A stretch of DNA of 64,000 bases from Gracilibacillus lacisalsi DSM 19029 (lineage in GTDB: Bacteria > Bacillota > Bacilli > Bacillales > Amphibacillaceae), in assembly GCF_000377765.1 (NCBI RefSeq), contig NZ_KB898675.1, positions 27,383-91,382 on the forward strand, written 5' to 3'. Each line of letters starts with the position of its first letter. Within the stretch, counting starts at the first letter, position 1. Positions 23,931 through 32,488 of the stretch are shown here, piece by piece. The notes under the pieces were generated by a model. The model was not told the DNA's origin and did not search any database. It worked only from the letters and a program-made list of their open reading frames with translations. Both the position numbers and the translations under genes were made by a program.

Positions 23931-26765
23931 TTGCGGATAGAAAGCATACATATATATGGTTTTGGAAAATGGATTGATCAGCATTTTTCTCTCGAGCAAG
24001 ACGGTCCTATTGAAATTGCAGGGGATAATGAATCGGGCAAATCAACTTTGAGACAATTTATTTTATACATTTTGTTTGGCTTGAAATCGAAACAGGTAGA
24101 ACGTTTCACACCGAAACAAGGATCAACTGTAGGTGGGAGGCTTACTGTTTCCGGGCTTGCGAACCAAACTGTCACGATAGAACGAGTACAAGGCAAGCAT
24201 AAAAATCAGGCGATCATATATGGTGAGAGCGGAACACAGATGGATGAAGAATGGTTAAAATCTGCTTTGCAAGGGATTGATCGTAAGGAATTCCAATCAA
24301 TCTATACATTTGATGCTCATGACCTCAAGCAAATTCAAGATCTTGACAATCAATCTTTGCATGAAGTCTTATTAGCGGTAGGGATGACAGGGTCAGATCG
24401 GATCTATTATGCAGAAAAAAACTTGGAAAAAACGTTGGCAGACCTGTTTAAACCGTATGGAAAAAAGCCGGAGATTAATCAACTTTTTCAAGAGCTAGCA
24501 GATCTCAAGAAGAAATTAACCGAAGCGAAAGAGAAGGAAAGTAAGTATCAGCAACAATTAACAGAAATAGAAGAGTTAGACGAGCAATTAATCCAACTAC
24601 AACAAGCTAAGAGCAGCACCATCCAAAGGCAGGAACAAGCTGAAAAACGGTTAACACACTATGCTTTAATCGAGGATTACTATTTCACCACTGCTCAATT
24701 AAAAAGACAAGATGCAACTATTACGTTTCCGGTTGAAGGATTAAAGCGTCTAAATGAATGGAAGGACTCGCTCTTACCATTAAAAAGTGAAGAGCAGGTG
24801 CTGCGTAATAATCTAAACGAAGTGGAGCAGCAGATAAGCCAGTTGGCGTTGATGCCTAATCAAAAATTTAAGACGGTCGAACGTGGGTTAAAGATACAAA
24901 ATGAAATGGACCAAATAGAGGCAGATATCCATCAAATCGGAAAACGCATCAATGAAATCGAAAAGGAAATGATCAGCAAGTTAGAAAATATGCAGATTAA
25001 CCTGACGTTTGAACAATTACGGGAGACAGAACTTCCTTTTTATCTAGAAGAAGCATGGGCAGATTTAGCGAATCAGCGTGAGAAATTATCCTTGGAAAAA
25101 CAGTATGTCGAAAACGACAAATCCTCTACGGGCAGAATAAAACAGGAATTGCTGAAGGAAAAAGAACAACTACAAAAAGCATTGCTGAGTCAGGATAAGA
25201 TCAAACAATATCAAGAGGAGATTGCACAAGCAAATCAAGCAGAACAACAAGAACAATATCGTAAATGGCAGCAAACATTTCAACAACAATTGAAAGTATC
25301 TAATCTCGTTATCCTTATCGGGTTCCTACTAGCCGTAGGGCTTTTCTTGGTAACTGATTTACTATGGGTTGTTGTCACTCTTATTCTGGCTGTAGGTCAA
25401 AATGTCGCAATTAGACTATATGGAAAGGCAGTTAAACAATGGTTACAGCCTGATCTGAAAGAGGTCGTTTCATTATCTCAAGCTGAAATTCAGGAGCGGG
25501 AGCGGATTATCGAGCAACAAACGGAGCTCCAGCAATCATTATCCGAAATGGATAAAGATGTACAAAAATATCAAAATGAACAGTTAAAACAAGCAGAACG
25601 ACTTTCTTTTTTAACAGAACGCATCGAGCAAATCGAACAAAAAATTACCGATCAAAAGCAGCAGTATCCTTTCTTAACTAATGTTGAATTGACTTATTGG
25701 CCAAGGCTTTATCAACAGGTGATCACGCAAAAAGAAAAGCTCTTGGAGATACAACAATTAGAAACAGAAATAAGTAATCTTCACGAGCAGTTAAAGGAAA
25801 AACAACGAGCCATTGATATCCTGGAAATAGATACGGATGATTTAGAATCAAATATGGAGAAGGAGCAGGCAAAAAGAACAAAGCATCAGCAGCTCCAAAC
25901 GAGAAGAGCAGAATGGCAATCACAACTGGATGCTGTTGTAGAGAAGCAAAAACCGTACCAAGAGGAAATCAATCTGTTATTGCACAAGGCAGAAGTGGAT
26001 ACAGAGGAAGCCTTTATCGAAAAAGGAGAACGGAAAGAAGAACTTGATCGCCTGCAGCAAAAACGTAATCAGTTATATGATAGCTTAGCTGTCCTTTTTT
26101 CAGAAGAGGAAATCAAGCGAATCGCTGATGGAGATTTTGATGAGGAAAAGACGTTACAGGCTTTATTAGAAGAGTATAAACAAGTAATCAACGAAACTAC
26201 TGAGCAAATAAAAGAAAAGCAAGCATTATTAAGTGACAAAAAGGCAACGATTGCGATGCTGGAGGCAAATGAGGATACCTCAATTCTCAAGCATCAACTG
26301 GCCATCAAACAAGAAGAGTTACAAGAAATAGCAAAACAATGGGCTGTTTATCAAGTGGCATTATCAAACTTAACGGAAGCAAAATCAACTTATTCACAAA
26401 AATATATGCCTCAAGTGTTTGAGCAAGCTAGTCAGTATTTTAGCAAACTGACGTTGGGTAGGTATCAGCACATATATATAGAAGATAATGAAACGGTGAT
26501 TGTAGAAGACAGAGATGGCTTTGTTTTTGAAGTCATCGAATTATCACAGGCAACTAAAGATCAATTATATATTGCTCTTCGTTTTGCATTAAGTCATGTC
26601 ATGGCCAACCGATTAGCACTACCTTTTTTAATTGATGATGGGTTCGTACATTTTGATGCTAATCGAAAAGAAAAAGTGTTAGAGATGATCGAAGAATTAA
26701 GTAACGATCATCAAGTCCTCTATTTCACTGCTAATGCGACAGCAAAAGCAAGTATTACATTATAA
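23931..26765 (+). CDS. yhaN: AAA family ATPase YhaN (SbcC/Rad50-like)
   Basis: A 944-residue ATPase of the AAA_27 group. Walker A is GDNESGKST (31-39) and the C-terminal lobe has the signature-like 'LSQATKDQLYIALRFALS' and Walker B 'ALPFLIDDGFVHFD'. Between them lie two long coiled coils, interrupted at about residues 450-490 by two hydrophobic helices ('LVILIGFLLAVGLFLVTDLL' and 'WVVVTLILAVGQNVAI'), so unlike SbcC the arms appear to be anchored in the membrane. TTG 23931 follows AAAGGAGGGATAAGTC. Partner of YhaO, same operon. A GNAT gene starts 14 nt after the stop. Confidence 0.9.
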   Translation: MRIESIHIYGFGKWIDQHFSLEQDGPIEIAGDNESGKSTLRQFILYILFGLKSKQVERFTPKQGSTVGGRLTVSGLANQTVTIERVQGKHKNQAIIYGESGTQMDEEWLKSALQGIDRKEFQSIYTFDAHDLKQIQDLDNQSLHEVLLAVGMTGSDRIYYAEKNLEKTLADLFKPYGKKPEINQLFQELADLKKKLTEAKEKESKYQQQLTEIEELDEQLIQLQQAKSSTIQRQEQAEKRLTHYALIEDYYFTTAQLKRQDATITFPVEGLKRLNEWKDSLLPLKSEEQVLRNNLNEVEQQISQLALMPNQKFKTVERGLKIQNEMDQIEADIHQIGKRINEIEKEMISKLENMQINLTFEQLRETELPFYLEEAWADLANQREKLSLEKQYVENDKSSTGRIKQELLKEKEQLQKALLSQDKIKQYQEEIAQANQAEQQEQYRKWQQTFQQQLKVSNLVILIGFLLAVGLFLVTDLLWVVVTLILAVGQNVAIRLYGKAVKQWLQPDLKEVVSLSQAEIQERERIIEQQTELQQSLSEMDKDVQKYQNEQLKQAERLSFLTERIEQIEQKITDQKQQYPFLTNVELTYWPRLYQQVITQKEKLLEIQQLETEISNLHEQLKEKQRAIDILEIDTDDLESNMEKEQAKRTKHQQLQTRRAEWQSQLDAVVEKQKPYQEEINLLLHKAEVDTEEAFIEKGERKEELDRLQQKRNQLYDSLAVLFSEEEIKRIADGDFDEEKTLQALLEEYKQVINETTEQIKEKQALLSDKKATIAMLEANEDTSILKHQLAIKQEELQEIAKQWAVYQVALSNLTEAKSTYSQKYMPQVFEQASQYFSKLTLGRYQHIYIEDNETVIVEDRDGFVFEVIELSQATKDQLYIALRFALSHVMANRLALPFLIDDGFVHFDANRKEKVLEMIEELSNDHQVLYFTANATAKASITL

Positions 26766-26779
26766 TGGGAGAGTGTGCT

Positions 26780-27181
26780 ATGAATCATATTATGTATAAA
26801 AGTGATGTAACGATAACGCCAAGAGACTTATCAGAAGTGTTTCAAGCTTCAGGCATAAAAAGACCTTATGATGACCTTGATCGTCTACAACAAATGCTTG
26901 ATCATGCTAATGTATTAGTCACTGCTTGGGATCAGGAAAAAATAGTAGGGGTGGCAAGAGGCTTGACTGATTTCAGCTATTGCTGCTATTTGTCCGATTT
27001 AGCTGTAGATGAAGCTTATCAGCATCAAGGAATTGGTAAAGAACTGATAGAACAGGTTAAAGCAGAACTAAATGAGCAAGTTGCTTTGATTCTGTTATCA
27101 GCACCAGCTGCAATGGATTATTATCCAAAAGTGGGCTTCGATAAAATAGATAATGGTTATATCATTAAAAGGAAAAACTAA
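26780..27181 (+). CDS. GNAT family N-acetyltransferase
   Basis: A 133-residue compact GNAT. It has 'CYLSDLAVDEAYQHQGIGKE' with the acetyl-CoA loop 'QHQGIGKEL' and 'LILLSAPAAMDYYPKVGFDK' as motif B. The layout is that of small acetyltransferases with unknown small-molecule substrates. I start at ATG 26780 with GGGAGAG 6 nt upstream; an in-frame ATG at 26765 overlaps the yhaN stop but its own binding site is poor. It lies within the yhaO-yhaN transcript. Confidence 0.85.
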   Translation: MNHIMYKSDVTITPRDLSEVFQASGIKRPYDDLDRLQQMLDHANVLVTAWDQEKIVGVARGLTDFSYCCYLSDLAVDEAYQHQGIGKELIEQVKAELNEQVALILLSAPAAMDYYPKVGFDKIDNGYIIKRKN

Positions 27182-27201
27182 GAGAGGAAGGGTTTTGAAC
27201 A

Positions 27202-27387
27202 ATGGCTGCCTTATTCGAATTCCTTTCAAGTACGTGTTATATATTAAGTTGGTTTCTCTTTGTGGTTAGCCTGTATTTATTATATTGGATGGTGGTTTTA
27301 CCTGGTTGGTTTGTTATACCATTTTTGATATCCATAAGTTTATGGTTGATACTACGTTTATTATCGAAGAAATTACTGCCGAATTAA
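27202..27387 (+). CDS. Small membrane protein of unknown function
   Basis: A 61-residue protein with two hydrophobic helices ('CYILSWFLFVVSLYLLYWMV' and 'GWFVIPFLISISLWLILRL') and a basic end 'LLSKKLLPN'. ATG 27202 follows AGAGGAAGGG. It lies 20 nt after the GNAT gene and before a perfect terminator, so it is the last gene of the yhaO-yhaN operon. I do not recognise the family. Confidence 0.7.
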   Translation: MAALFEFLSSTCYILSWFLFVVSLYLLYWMVVLPGWFVIPFLISISLWLILRLLSKKLLPN

Positions 27388-27393
27388 GCTTTA

Positions 27394-27430
27394 TAAAGCC
27401 ATCCTCCGTGGAGTGAGGATGGCTTTATTT
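27394..27430. terminator. Bidirectional intrinsic terminator
   Basis: TAAAGCCATCCTC (27394-27406) pairs with GAGGATGGCTTTA (27415-27427), with TTT on the plus side and A/T-rich flank on the other. It separates the yhaO-yhaN operon from the convergent DedA gene. Confidence 0.85.
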
Positions 27431-28032
27431 CATTTTCTTCTCCGTAATAAACGAATGACAAAGAATAAAGCACCAAGGAAAATAAGCAAATAGAAAAGGT
27501 TAGCATAAATATCAACATAATAGACAATATCTTCCCATGATTCCCCGACATATGCTCCCAATGAAACTAAGATAGTATTCCAGATCAGGGTTCCTAAGGC
27601 GGTAAAGATTAAAAATAGCGTTACATTCATTTTAGCCATTCCGGCTGGAATAGAAATAAGACTGCGAATTAGAGGGATAAATCGACAAAAGAAGATCGTC
27701 CAATAGCCATATTTATCAAACCAAGCATCAGCCTTGTAGATGTCTTCCTTTTTGATACGGAGAATGTGTCCCCATTTTTCAATGATCTTTTCCAAGCGTT
27801 GAACGTTCAGTAGCATACCTATCAAGTATAATACAATTGCGCCTAGAACAGAACCTGCAGTTGAGGAAAGGATGACACCAACTATATGTAAGGAAGATAC
27901 CGTAGTGAAAAAACCGCCAAAAGTTAACACGACTTCCGAGGGTATAGGCGGAAAAATATTCTCCAAGGCTATTAAAAACATAATACCGAGATATCCAAAC
28001 TCATCCATTACGGTCAAAAACCATTCCTGCAT
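27430..28032 (-). CDS. DedA family membrane protein
   Basis: A 200-residue membrane protein of the DedA/SNARE-associated (VTT) family, with 'ENIFPPIPSEVVLTFGGF' near the start and 'FCRFIPLIRSLISIPAGMAK' in the middle, the two re-entrant signatures. Family members flip or recycle undecaprenyl phosphate or phospholipids across the membrane. I start at ATG 28032 behind AAAGGAAG; this is 2 nt after the upstream GNAT gene stops, so the two are coupled. A terminator follows directly. Confidence 0.88.
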   Translation of the reverse strand: MQEWFLTVMDEFGYLGIMFLIALENIFPPIPSEVVLTFGGFFTTVSSLHIVGVILSSTAGSVLGAIVLYLIGMLLNVQRLEKIIEKWGHILRIKKEDIYKADAWFDKYGYWTIFFCRFIPLIRSLISIPAGMAKMNVTLFLIFTALGTLIWNTILVSLGAYVGESWEDIVYYVDIYANLFYLLIFLGALFFVIRLLRRRK

Positions 28033-28034
28033 CT

Positions 28035-28451
28035 TTACTGTTCTTCCTTTACCATTCTTCGTACCATACATGGCCGCTCTGTAAAGTTAAAAGTCTCATA
28101 AAATCGGTGAGCATCCTTAGTAGCTAAAGCAAATTTCGTATTTTTAAGCAGGGGATGTTCTAGTATGCATTGCATCAAAAAAGAACCACTCCCGCGTCCT
28201 TGATATTCCAAGTCGATCACAACATCTAATATCCAGGAGAAAACGGCTTGGTCAGATACAACTCGAGCAAAGCCAATTTGTTTATCTTTTTCGTAAATCC
28301 CAAATGAAAATGAATTCTCTATGCTGTGCGCGATCGTTTCTTTGCTTCGCTCATTCGCCCAATATGTTGGTTTCAAAAGTGTATAAATGGTATCCAGATC
28401 GAGTAATTCTTTATCATCACTTACCACATAGTTATTGTGATACCATTCCAT
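28035..28451 (-). CDS. GNAT family N-acetyltransferase
   Basis: A 138-residue GNAT. Visible motifs are 'IGFARVVSDQAVFSWILDVV', the acetyl-CoA loop 'QGRGSGSFLM' and 'ALATKDAHRFYETFNFTERP', as in YitI/YhbS-like acetyltransferases. The substrate is unknown. It is the first gene of a two-gene unit with the DedA protein, with 2 nt between them. Confidence 0.85.
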   Translation of the reverse strand: MEWYHNNYVVSDDKELLDLDTIYTLLKPTYWANERSKETIAHSIENSFSFGIYEKDKQIGFARVVSDQAVFSWILDVVIDLEYQGRGSGSFLMQCILEHPLLKNTKFALATKDAHRFYETFNFTERPCMVRRMVKEEQ

Positions 28452-28469
28452 ATAAATTCCCCATTTCGT

Positions 28470-28604
28470 CTATTTGTTATGGTTCTCTTCTAACAATCTA
28501 ATGATCTCCTGATTTTGTTTCATGATCCGGTTTTGTTGATGTCGGATTTTATCCACAACGAATAATAGAATGAAAAGCATAATAATAGAAATGACTGCAA
28601 ACAA
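28470..28604 (-). CDS. Small single-span membrane protein (TTG start)
   Basis: A 44-residue frame starting with TTG 28604 behind ATGGAGGG at 6 nt. It encodes one membrane helix 'VISIIMLFILLFVV' followed by an amphipathic basic/acidic helix 'DKIRHQQNRIMKQNQEIIRL' and 'LEENHNK'. The form (one span and a short cytoplasmic coiled coil) is common among small Bacillaceae membrane proteins. It lies upstream of the GNAT-DedA pair, 18 nt before it on the same strand. No family recognised. Confidence 0.6.
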   Translation of the reverse strand: MFAVISIIMLFILLFVVDKIRHQQNRIMKQNQEIIRLLEENHNK

Positions 28605-28838
28605 TTATAACCCTCCATTTTATATCTGAGTAAATGAATTATAACATAAAATTATTCAAAAAAGTCTAAAAATGGATGTTTCCAGTGGTAGAAAAGGTGA
28701 GACTATGTTTTAGCTCACCAACCATTTAAATAGAAAATAGTTTTGTAACGTCTACTGAAAAATCGTGAAAGAGGGTGGAAGAAGCCATTTCGTTCTCTTT
28801 TGCTATATGTTGCTGTACATATGTTTAAGCTAGTCTTA
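28605..28838. other. Intergenic region
   Basis: About 230 bp downstream of yhaM and upstream of the 44-residue gene. It is AT-rich with no gene or clear terminator; AAACATATGTAC-type sequence near 28815 is locally palindromic (TGTACATATG). Confidence 0.4.
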
Positions 28839-30068
28839 TTATTTCTCCTCATCTGTTTCTGTATTCTCATAACGACTATCTAAATAATCAACAATGTGAA
28901 TGATATAGCCTTCTAGATTACTAGGTTTACGAACGGCGCTACCCCATTCAGGTAAGCCATGGTGGCAAAGAATGCAGTGAGACATCAAATGGATATCCTC
29001 CATTGTGACCGCAATGTTATGGTGCTCAATCATTTTTGATAATAACATGACACCGTATGGAATATGACCGATATTTACCCCTAATGGGTCCATGGCAATA
29101 CCAGCTTGTTTACGGTTTGAGTCCTTAAATTCACCGGTAGGGAATAAAAAGTGGAAAACATCAAATGACTTCCCGGCATAATCATATTCTGCTAGTTTAC
29201 CTATGTCGTGGAACAAAATACTTGTTATCAGTGCATCATAATTAATACTGTCATATTTATATTCAGCCATCCCTTGTACCATGTGATAGAGATGGTCAAT
29301 ACTGTCTTTCCATACATATGCAGGTCTGGCATGGTCATCTTTTAAAGAGTTCCAAATTTCTAATTTATACTCTGTTTCTATTTTATTGATTAATTGCAAC
29401 ACGGCACGGAATGGATTATCTGATTGAATAGTTATGTATCTACAAAAACGCATCAGACCAACAGTATGTTTCAGTAGTCCGCCTAAATAATTGTGGTGGA
29501 ATCCTTTGGCAGCAGGACTAATACGAAATCCTTCCCATAGCTGTTCCATCGCTTTAATGGCGATGTCTTGATATGGTTGCTGCAATTCATAAAGGTAGGC
29601 GAACAGTTCATCACGTAATGCTTCAATATCTTGCTGCGTATAAGCTAATAGTGTAAAAGGATCGATATCTTCCGTACACGGAGTCATTTCATATACGGTA
29701 ACACTTTTAAAGCCGTTAAATTCATCAACTTGACCACGGATATCAAAGACACCTTTTTGTTCTAAAATGGGAAGCATTGCATCGACTTCGCCATTGTTAT
29801 CCCACATTTTTGCGGAAATGGTTCCAGATTGATCACTTAATGTCACTTTCAAGAAGGATTTGTTTGTTTTCGTTTTTCTAACTTCGAATTCATTTAACAA
29901 TACCCGAGCTGAAACGGCTGTCCCTTTTGCTAACGTATTTAAATGTACGCCTTTTATCGCTTCTGGTAACGAAGGTGCAGGGAAATTGGTCGCTAGTTTT
30001 TCTTTTTGTAGATCTGCAAGCTCATAATCAATTGTAATCATGTCATAAAAATATTTCAGGTTAGTCAT
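28839..30068 (-). CDS. yhaM: YhaM-like 3'-5' exoribonuclease (OB fold plus HD domain), enlarged form
   Basis: A 409-residue protein in the yhaM position between yhaN and prsA. An OB fold (about 45-130, 'FLKVTLSDQSGTISAKMWD') precedes an HD phosphohydrolase domain with 'GFHHNYLGGLLKHT' (189-202), 'LFHDIGK' (286-291, His287-Asp288), 'IEHHN' and 'LCHHG'. B. subtilis YhaM is a 314-residue 3'-5' exonuclease that works on short single strands. This one is about 95 residues longer, through a 45-residue N-terminal extension and an insert of roughly 60 residues (about 210-275) inside the HD domain. ATG 30068 is chosen, with AGGAAGTG upstream. Confidence 0.8.
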   Translation of the reverse strand: MTNLKYFYDMITIDYELADLQKEKLATNFPAPSLPEAIKGVHLNTLAKGTAVSARVLLNEFEVRKTKTNKSFLKVTLSDQSGTISAKMWDNNGEVDAMLPILEQKGVFDIRGQVDEFNGFKSVTVYEMTPCTEDIDPFTLLAYTQQDIEALRDELFAYLYELQQPYQDIAIKAMEQLWEGFRISPAAKGFHHNYLGGLLKHTVGLMRFCRYITIQSDNPFRAVLQLINKIETEYKLEIWNSLKDDHARPAYVWKDSIDHLYHMVQGMAEYKYDSINYDALITSILFHDIGKLAEYDYAGKSFDVFHFLFPTGEFKDSNRKQAGIAMDPLGVNIGHIPYGVMLLSKMIEHHNIAVTMEDIHLMSHCILCHHGLPEWGSAVRKPSNLEGYIIHIVDYLDSRYENTETDEEK

Positions 30069-30114
30069 TATTATCACTTCCTAATTCTTTTTCAACTTAG
30101 TATTAGAATAACAT

Positions 30115-30153
30115 AAAAGCCCCTATCTTCTCACTTAATGGAAGATAGGGGCT
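30115..30153 (-). terminator. Intrinsic terminator of prsA
   Basis: AGCCCCTATCTTC (from 30118) pairs with GAAGATAGGGGCT (30141-30153); on the minus strand TTTT follows. It separates prsA from yhaM. Confidence 0.85.
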
Positions 30154-30163
30154 GTGTTCGTTC

Positions 30164-31144
30164 TTATTCAGTTTCTTCTTCAGAAGCTTCTTCGCTATCT
30201 GTTGATTCTTCTTCTGACGTTTCCTCTTCTGTGGCTTCATCTTCAGTTGTTTCATCAGTAGCAGGCTCTTCTAGCGTTGGTTCTTCAAATGTGAATAAAT
30301 CTTCGTATTGATCGATTTTAACATCGATATCAGCATCTTTCATAAGATCTTGAATTTTTGTTTGTAATGCCGCTTGATCAATTTTGGTGTTAGCTATCTC
30401 TCTTCTTAATTGATCTTCTACATCTTCTAAAGGTTCCACATCTTCTACATCTACACGATCTGTCACTTTAATAACATGGAAGCCGTTTGAAGTTTGAACA
30501 GGTTCACTGATTTCGTCAATTTCAAGATTGTATGCTGCGTCTTCAAATTCAGGAACCATTTGGCCAACTCCAAATTCTCCTAAGTCGCCACCGTTATCTT
30601 TACTGCCAGGGTCTGTGGAATACTCTTCAGCTAATTCTGCAAAGTCTTCACCATCGTTTAATTTGTCAATGACTTCATTGGCAGTATCTTCATCGCCAAC
30701 AAGAATATGGCTAGCAACGAGATTTGTTTGCATTCTGTCATAACGTTGTTGAATTTCTTCGTCAGTAACTTCGACATCTTCTGTTGCTGCTTTTTCTTGA
30801 AGTAAACTTACTCGCAACTGATCGCGGAATTCATCTTCATCTTCAATACCATTTTGGTTTAAGACCATTTCAAATTGATCTTCTCCATATTGTTCTTTCA
30901 CTCGTTCGACTTCATTATCAATTTCTTCATCGGATACTTCATATTTATCTTCTAGAATTGTTTCAAGCACCATTTGTTGGAGAACTTGTCCACCAGAAGG
31001 GGATGCTACCAATTCATCATAAAATGCTTCTTTCGTAATATTACCCGATCCTGTTTCCACAACTGTTTCAGAATCATCTGAAGAACACGCGGAAAGTGCG
31101 ATAACGCTTGCTGCAAATGTTGCAGTGATTGCTAATTTTTTCAT
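30164..31144 (-). CDS. prsA: Foldase lipoprotein PrsA
   Basis: A 326-residue lipoprotein that helps secreted proteins fold outside the membrane. The signal peptide ends in lipobox LSAC with the lipidated Cys20. A helical chaperone domain is followed by a parvulin-type peptidyl-prolyl isomerase domain (about 140-235; 'NLVASHILVGDED', 'FAELAEEYSTDPGSKDNGGD', 'FGVGQMVPEFE', 'PVQTSNGFHVIKV'). The last 45 residues are almost only Glu, Thr, Ser and Asp, a very acidic tail not found in B. subtilis PrsA, perhaps matching life at high salt. Its own terminator follows. Confidence 0.95.
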   Translation of the reverse strand: MKKLAITATFAASVIALSACSSDDSETVVETGSGNITKEAFYDELVASPSGGQVLQQMVLETILEDKYEVSDEEIDNEVERVKEQYGEDQFEMVLNQNGIEDEDEFRDQLRVSLLQEKAATEDVEVTDEEIQQRYDRMQTNLVASHILVGDEDTANEVIDKLNDGEDFAELAEEYSTDPGSKDNGGDLGEFGVGQMVPEFEDAAYNLEIDEISEPVQTSNGFHVIKVTDRVDVEDVEPLEDVEDQLRREIANTKIDQAALQTKIQDLMKDADIDVKIDQYEDLFTFEEPTLEEPATDETTEDEATEEETSEEESTDSEEASEEETE

Positions 31145-31262
31145 TCTACCTACACTCCTACTATTTACTAAAGCTATTTTTTAACTCTTGCAATAATATA
31201 ACACATTTCTCATTAAAAATAACAAGAAAAATGCAGATTACATTTTTTTTACTCATTTTTCA

Positions 31263-31442
31263 TTAAATATATATAACTTCGACATATGAAGATACAAGTA
31301 AAATGGTAATTAAAATATTAATAGTTCGGAAAACATTTGGTTGCTTTTCCTGCGACATTTCAGTTTGTAAGCAAAGTCTCATTGTTAAAGAGTTGAATAT
31401 AAATAATATAAAAAAAGCAAAAATGACAAAAACATACAGCAT
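31263..31442 (-). CDS. Small two-span membrane protein of unknown function
   Basis: A 59-residue protein starting at ATG 31442 behind a near-consensus AAGGAGGT at 7 nt. Two hydrophobic stretches ('YVFVIFAFFILFIFNSL' and 'INILITILLVSSYVEVIYI') surround a polar loop with 'TEMSQEKQPN'. The strong binding site and gene-like form make it likely to be real. It lies between prsA and the DUF3267 gene, transcribed in the same direction. Family unknown. Confidence 0.6.
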   Translation of the reverse strand: MLYVFVIFAFFILFIFNSLTMRLCLQTEMSQEKQPNVFRTINILITILLVSSYVEVIYI

Positions 31443-31581
31443 CAAGCTTACCTCCTTATTCTCATGTCATTACTTTAACAAAAAATTAAAGATTTGAACA
31501 GTATGTCTTTTTATAAATTGAAAAATATGTATGAAGGTATTATATCATGCTCGTGCCTGAATCATAAAGGATGGAAAATAT

Positions 31582-31615
31582 AAAAACCCGCTTCGTCTTA
31601 TAGCGAAACGGGTTT
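31582..31615 (-). terminator. Intrinsic terminator after the DUF3267 gene
   Basis: AAACCCGCTTCG (31584-31595) pairs with CGAAACGGGTTT (31604-31615); TTTTT follows on the minus strand. The arm overlaps the stop codon. Confidence 0.85.
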
Positions 31616-32153
31616 AACGTGGTATTAAAATATCATAGCCTTGTTCTTCATTAGATATTAGACATTTTTTCGGTGCTTTCCATAAATGACGAATATATAG
31701 AAAATCAACATAAGATAAACTTAAATTAATTGCACCAATTAGCAGAAAATAAGGATAATAGGCCGGAACAAAATAACTGCCAATGATACAAGGAACTGTG
31801 ATCATTAATGTTGGAGTCAACAAAGCAAAAAAGAATGTCGGTTTGGTTGTTTTTGTATGATTTTTTACATGGAAATTAGGGATGAATCCCTTCTCTAATG
31901 TCCATTTAATTCGCAAGTTTTTATTGGTGAATATTAACGGTAAAATTCGTAATGCTTTGTGTAGCAAAGGTAATAGTGCTACTCCAAATACCACTGGGAT
32001 GAGACCATGGTCTTTTACTACAACATCTTTATGAATCAATGTAAATGGTAAATACAAAAAGATAAAAGATAATAGTCCAAATAATAAAGATAAAATAAGA
32101 CTTCGATAAAAACCAAGTTTTTTGGTTACATTGATGGAATCCCAACAGTTCAC
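31614..32153 (-). CDS. DUF3267 membrane protein (YhaJ-like)
   Basis: A 179-residue protein with four hydrophobic helices and a cytosolic segment 'WTLEKGFIPNFHV' after the second. DUF3267 proteins are distant relatives of membrane metalloproteases, but the zinc motif HExxH cannot be seen here; 'LPLLHKALRILPL' stands in its place, so catalysis is doubtful. The site between prsA and yhaH corresponds to B. subtilis yhaJ, which is of similar length. I use GTG 32153, with GGGGTGAT about 5 nt upstream, over the GTG at 32162 that overlaps the binding site. Confidence 0.75.
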   Translation of the reverse strand: MNCWDSINVTKKLGFYRSLILSLLFGLLSFIFLYLPFTLIHKDVVVKDHGLIPVVFGVALLPLLHKALRILPLIFTNKNLRIKWTLEKGFIPNFHVKNHTKTTKPTFFFALLTPTLMITVPCIIGSYFVPAYYPYFLLIGAINLSLSYVDFLYIRHLWKAPKKCLISNEEQGYDILIPR

Positions 32154-32342
32154 CAGGATCACCCCTTTTCTAAAATCGACTCTTTTAAAATAACACTACA
32201 TGACTATAGTATGTTTTGTATGAAAAATCAATAGGTTTTATGTAAAATTTTGATAAGCATTTTATCGCAAGGCATGAAAAAAGAGTTGGCAAGCAGCCAA
32301 CCCTTTCTAATAGGACAAGAAAGTATAAAATTTGCGGAGATG

Positions 32343-32485
32343 TCTAGCTCCAAGCGCCCAAAAACTAGGCGACTTCACGAATCGCCCTACGATAAGTCAT
32401 CATCGGTTCGTAAACTCACCGTGATTCCTTTATCTCAGTTGATGCTGAAGTCGCTACGTTTCTAAACGGGCGCTCTGCGCTTCTC
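32343..32485. repeat. Full copy of the GCGCCC/GGCGACTTC palindromic element
   Basis: The left end has GCGCCC (32354-32359) and GGCGACTTCA (32368-32377); the right end has their reverse complements TGAAGTCGC (32446-32454) and GGGCGC (32468-32473). In between lie CGGTTCGTAAACTCACCG-like sequences. Such units are frequent between genes in Oceanobacillus-like genomes; no function is known to me. It fills most of the 335-bp gap between yhaH and the DUF3267 gene; the remaining 32154-32342 is AT-rich promoter sequence. Confidence 0.65.
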
Positions 32486-32488
32486 TTA

